Positions 61,723-64,000 of a stretch of DNA of 64,000 bases are shown in pieces. A program made the translations under genes and the position numbers. Each line of letters opens with the position of its first letter. The first letter of the stretch is position 1. The DNA is from JACJXF01 sp038316435. GTDB taxonomy: Bacteria > Bacteroidota > Bacteroidia > Bacteroidales > GCA-2748055. The notes under the pieces were generated by a model, which did no database searches, was not told where the DNA came from, and saw only the letters and a program-made list of their open reading frames with translations. Where the stretch lies: positions 8,753 through 72,752 of the forward strand of contig JBBQAQ010000017.1 in the NCBI GenBank assembly GCA_038316435.1, given 5' to 3'.

Positions 61723-64000
61723 AAATTTTTTGGCTAATGTTATCGATGCTGGCTATCGTTAACCACTTGTCAGGACAGAGCTATGTAAATGGTTTTATCA
61801 TGGATAAGCGATCCAATGAAAAACTGATAGGTGCTCATATAGTTGAACAATCTTCTACGAATGCAACAATTTCCGACAACAACGGATACTTTTCCCTGTT
61901 CATTAAAGGAACATCTGTTATTGAAGTCTCATTTGTTGGCTATAAGAAGGAAGTAATAAAAATTCCAATTGAGCTGGATTCGCTGCTGACAATCTTTCTG
62001 GAACCGGGAAGTGAGATAGATATAGTTACAATTAGGGCAAATAGACGCCTGCAACCCGGCGTATTAAGTCTTTCTCAAGCGGAAATGACAGATATTCCTT
62101 CCCTTGGAGCCAAACCGGATGTGCTAAAAACTATGCAGTTGCTTCCAGGTGTTAAACCTGGAGCGGAAGGTACTAGCTATATATCTGTAAGAGGTGGAGA
62201 CCCGGGACAGAACCTGTACTTAATGGATAATGTACCCCTGATTTATGTGAATCATCTTGGTGGGTTTATGTCGGTATTCAATCCAGATATGATCAACAAC
62301 CTGAAGATTTATAAAGGTACATTTCCTAGCATGTACGGCGACAAGCTTTCCTCTATTGTTGATATCACGCAGAAGGAAGGGAACTACCAAACAAGGAAGT
62401 CTTCTATAAGTATTGGACTTACTGATATTTCAGCCACTTTCGAAGGTCCCTTGAAGAATGAAAATACCACATTTATTATATCAGGAAGGAAGACTCTTTT
62501 CGACCCTATTCTTTGGCTGGCAAGCAGTATAAGTGATGGTCAGGATTTTAAAATGCTTTATGGCTTTCATGATATCAATGCAAAGTTATCACATAGGTAT
62601 AATATTAAAAACTCCATTCATTTCAATATGTACTTTGGTGATGATTATTTGATATACCTCACCAATAAAGAAATGGATAATATAAGTGAAAAAGCAGGTA
62701 CACGTTATATTTGGGGTAACATGCTGCTTTCCAGTAATTGGAAGCATGTTTTTGGGGATAAATTGCTGGTGAATTCCGGAATATCCTGGTCTAGGTATCG
62801 ATCTCGTTACGCACAGGAATATTCCATGAATAGCCCCTTTAATAAAATAAACTATAAACTGGCTCAATTCAACATTCTGAGTAACTTTTCTCTTCGATCC
62901 GACTGGAAGTATAGTTTTCTGCCAAATTGGAAAATGGGCTTCGGCCTGCATTCCGGCTATTTGATAAATATCCCCCAAAAACTGCTAAAATCAGGGACTT
63001 ATCCAGATGCAGTTAACACTTTTAGAATTTCAGCGCTTCATTCAGTTTTGTATTGGGAACATGATATTCGTATTACAGAGAATGTCAGGTTAAAACCAGG
63101 GATCAGGACAGGATACTATTTAACAGAAAACTGGAAGGATTTTTATATTGAACCTAGAGCAGTACTGGGTTATCAAATAAAACAGAATCAATATTTTAAC
63201 CTATCGTACATGAAAGTTCATCAGCATAACCACATGTTTTTATCCAACGGGGCTGTGAACAACAGGGAAATATGGATTGCTTCGCACAAATTATTGCCAC
63301 CATCGGTATCCGAACAAGTTTCTTTAGGCTGGGAGATGACCCTCAGAGAAAACATGTTCCAAACAGAGATAAATGCTTACTATAAGACTATGTCCCAGCT
63401 AGCGGTTTTCCAGCCAGGTTACCAGGAAATCACTAACTCATCAAATGGAATTGAGCGAAATGGAACAGGTCGATCCGTTGGGTTAGAATTTCTGATAAAG
63501 AAAAATCATGGACAGTATACTGGGTTTTTAGCATATACTTTATCCAGCGCAACACGGCAATTTAAAAACATTAACAAAGGAAAGGAATATCCTTACGAAT
63601 TTGACAGGCCTCATTCTGTATCAATATCTTTAAACAGAAAGATCAATACAAAACTTACAATTAATGCACTGTGGATATATCAAACTGGCTTGCCGTTTAC
63701 GCCTGCTTTGGGTCGGCAAATTGCACCCGGTTTAAATCCAGATGATAATGGTGAACAATACTTTTACGAAGCCCTTATTTATGGGGAGCATAATTCAGGT
63801 AGGATTAAAAATTATCACCGGTTGGATATTTCCCTTCAATATAAGAAGCTTACAAAACACGGTCGCCCCTCTGAATGGACGTTTTCAGTTTATAATGTTT
63901 ATAACAGACATAATCCATGGTATAATTACTACAATAACAATAATACCAGTGAAATTCAAATTCCTGAATTCGGCGATGCTCAAAATCCTGTTTCATTATA
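61719..64000 (+). CDS. TonB-dependent receptor with carboxypeptidase-like N-domain (runs off the window)
   Basis: The frame from the ATG at 61719 stays open to the window's end (about 760 codons, no stop). A signal peptide (MKIFWLMLSMLAIVNHLSGQ) is followed by a carboxypeptidase-regulatory-like domain (YVNGFIMDKRSNEKLIGAHI, FVGYKKEVIKIPI) and a plug (TMQLLPGVKPGAEGTSYISV, RGGDPGQNLYLMDNVPLIY, YKGTFPSMYGDKLSSIVDIT). A beta barrel of the FecA/CirA type, not SusC type, follows, and the last visible part (EWTFSVYNVYNRHNPWYNYY) is close to the usual C-terminus. Together with the DUF4249 lipoprotein it forms a two-component uptake unit for an unknown ligand. Confidence 0.9.
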   Translation, partial: MKIFWLMLSMLAIVNHLSGQSYVNGFIMDKRSNEKLIGAHIVEQSSTNATISDNNGYFSLFIKGTSVIEVSFVGYKKEVIKIPIELDSLLTIFLEPGSEIDIVTIRANRRLQPGVLSLSQAEMTDIPSLGAKPDVLKTMQLLPGVKPGAEGTSYISVRGGDPGQNLYLMDNVPLIYVNHLGGFMSVFNPDMINNLKIYKGTFPSMYGDKLSSIVDITQKEGNYQTRKSSISIGLTDISATFEGPLKNENTTFIISGRKTLFDPILWLASSISDGQDFKMLYGFHDINAKLSHRYNIKNSIHFNMYFGDDYLIYLTNKEMDNISEKAGTRYIWGNMLLSSNWKHVFGDKLLVNSGISWSRYRSRYAQEYSMNSPFNKINYKLAQFNILSNFSLRSDWKYSFLPNWKMGFGLHSGYLINIPQKLLKSGTYPDAVNTFRISALHSVLYWEHDIRITENVRLKPGIRTGYYLTENWKDFYIEPRAVLGYQIKQNQYFNLSYMKVHQHNHMFLSNGAVNNREIWIASHKLLPPSVSEQVSLGWEMTLRENMFQTEINAYYKTMSQLAVFQPGYQEITNSSNGIERNGTGRSVGLEFLIKKNHGQYTGFLAYTLSSATRQFKNINKGKEYPYEFDRPHSVSISLNRKINTKLTINALWIYQTGLPFTPALGRQIAPGLNPDDNGEQYFYEALIYGEHNSGRIKNYHRLDISLQYKKLTKHGRPSEWTFSVYNVYNRHNPWYNYYNNNNTSEIQIPEFGDAQNPVSL

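Overview
The window reads as a chromosomal segment of a Bacteroidota bacterium, most likely class Bacteroidia and order Bacteroidales or Marinilabiliales (inference). The support is two SusC/SusD pairs, three secreted proteins with type IX secretion (T9SS) C-terminal sorting domains, lipoboxes typical of the group, promoter elements close to the Bacteroidota -7 consensus TAnnTTTG, few Shine-Dalgarno sequences and AT-rich intergenic DNA. No rRNA, tRNA, CRISPR array or phage was seen.

Layout. (1) 1-1915: a Fur-family regulator and purA. (2) 1917-15035: a beta-mannan/beta-glucan block with a cellobiose 2-epimerase, a GH9 endoglucanase, a very large CBM35-GH26-beta-helix protein, a GH5 endoglucanase and a 1263-residue lamin-tail/repeat protein. 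The GH9 reading frame is cut by a TAG just before its T9SS sorting domain. (3) 15208-30710: an uninterrupted same-strand run of seven genes in the order fasciclin lipoprotein, SusC, SusD, two fasciclin lipoproteins, SusC, SusD. (4) 30751-33952: an acyltransferase-3 protein, an MFS transporter and a YhcH/YiaL protein. (5) 34056-44502: an acyl-CoA synthetase, a sensor-propeller/PP2C phosphatase, metH and metF, with a decayed MNT/HEPN toxin-antitoxin locus between the last two. (6) 44543-57070: mixed housekeeping and transport genes: a Tat-exported Gfo/Idh/MocA oxidoreductase, pepD, a PqqD-like protein, an OPT peptide transporter, a DMT exporter, an S37 peptidase, a C_GCAxxG_C_C protein, a Spinster-like MFS protein, an ABC-F ATPase and a glycine-rich RRM protein. 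(7) 57074-64000: a GNAT-like protein, a decayed IS1634-type transposase in a 1-kb gene-poor stretch with a 13-G tract, then a more AT-rich accessory set with a DUF4249 lipoprotein and a TonB-dependent receptor that runs off the window.

How the genes may work together (inference): the exported GH26, GH9 and GH5 enzymes would cut (gluco)mannan and mixed beta-glucans at or outside the cell surface. The two SusC/SusD pairs with fasciclin lipoproteins would bind and import oligosaccharides. The MFS protein would move disaccharides into the cytoplasm, where the 2-epimerase would convert mannobiose or cellobiose. No hybrid two-component, ECF-sigma/anti-sigma or SusR-like regulator lies in the cluster, so its control is not visible. 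The strongest candidate for an undescribed system is the fasciclin-SusCD-fasciclin-fasciclin-SusCD operon, divergent from the lamin-tail surface protein and flanked by the mannan/glucan enzymes.
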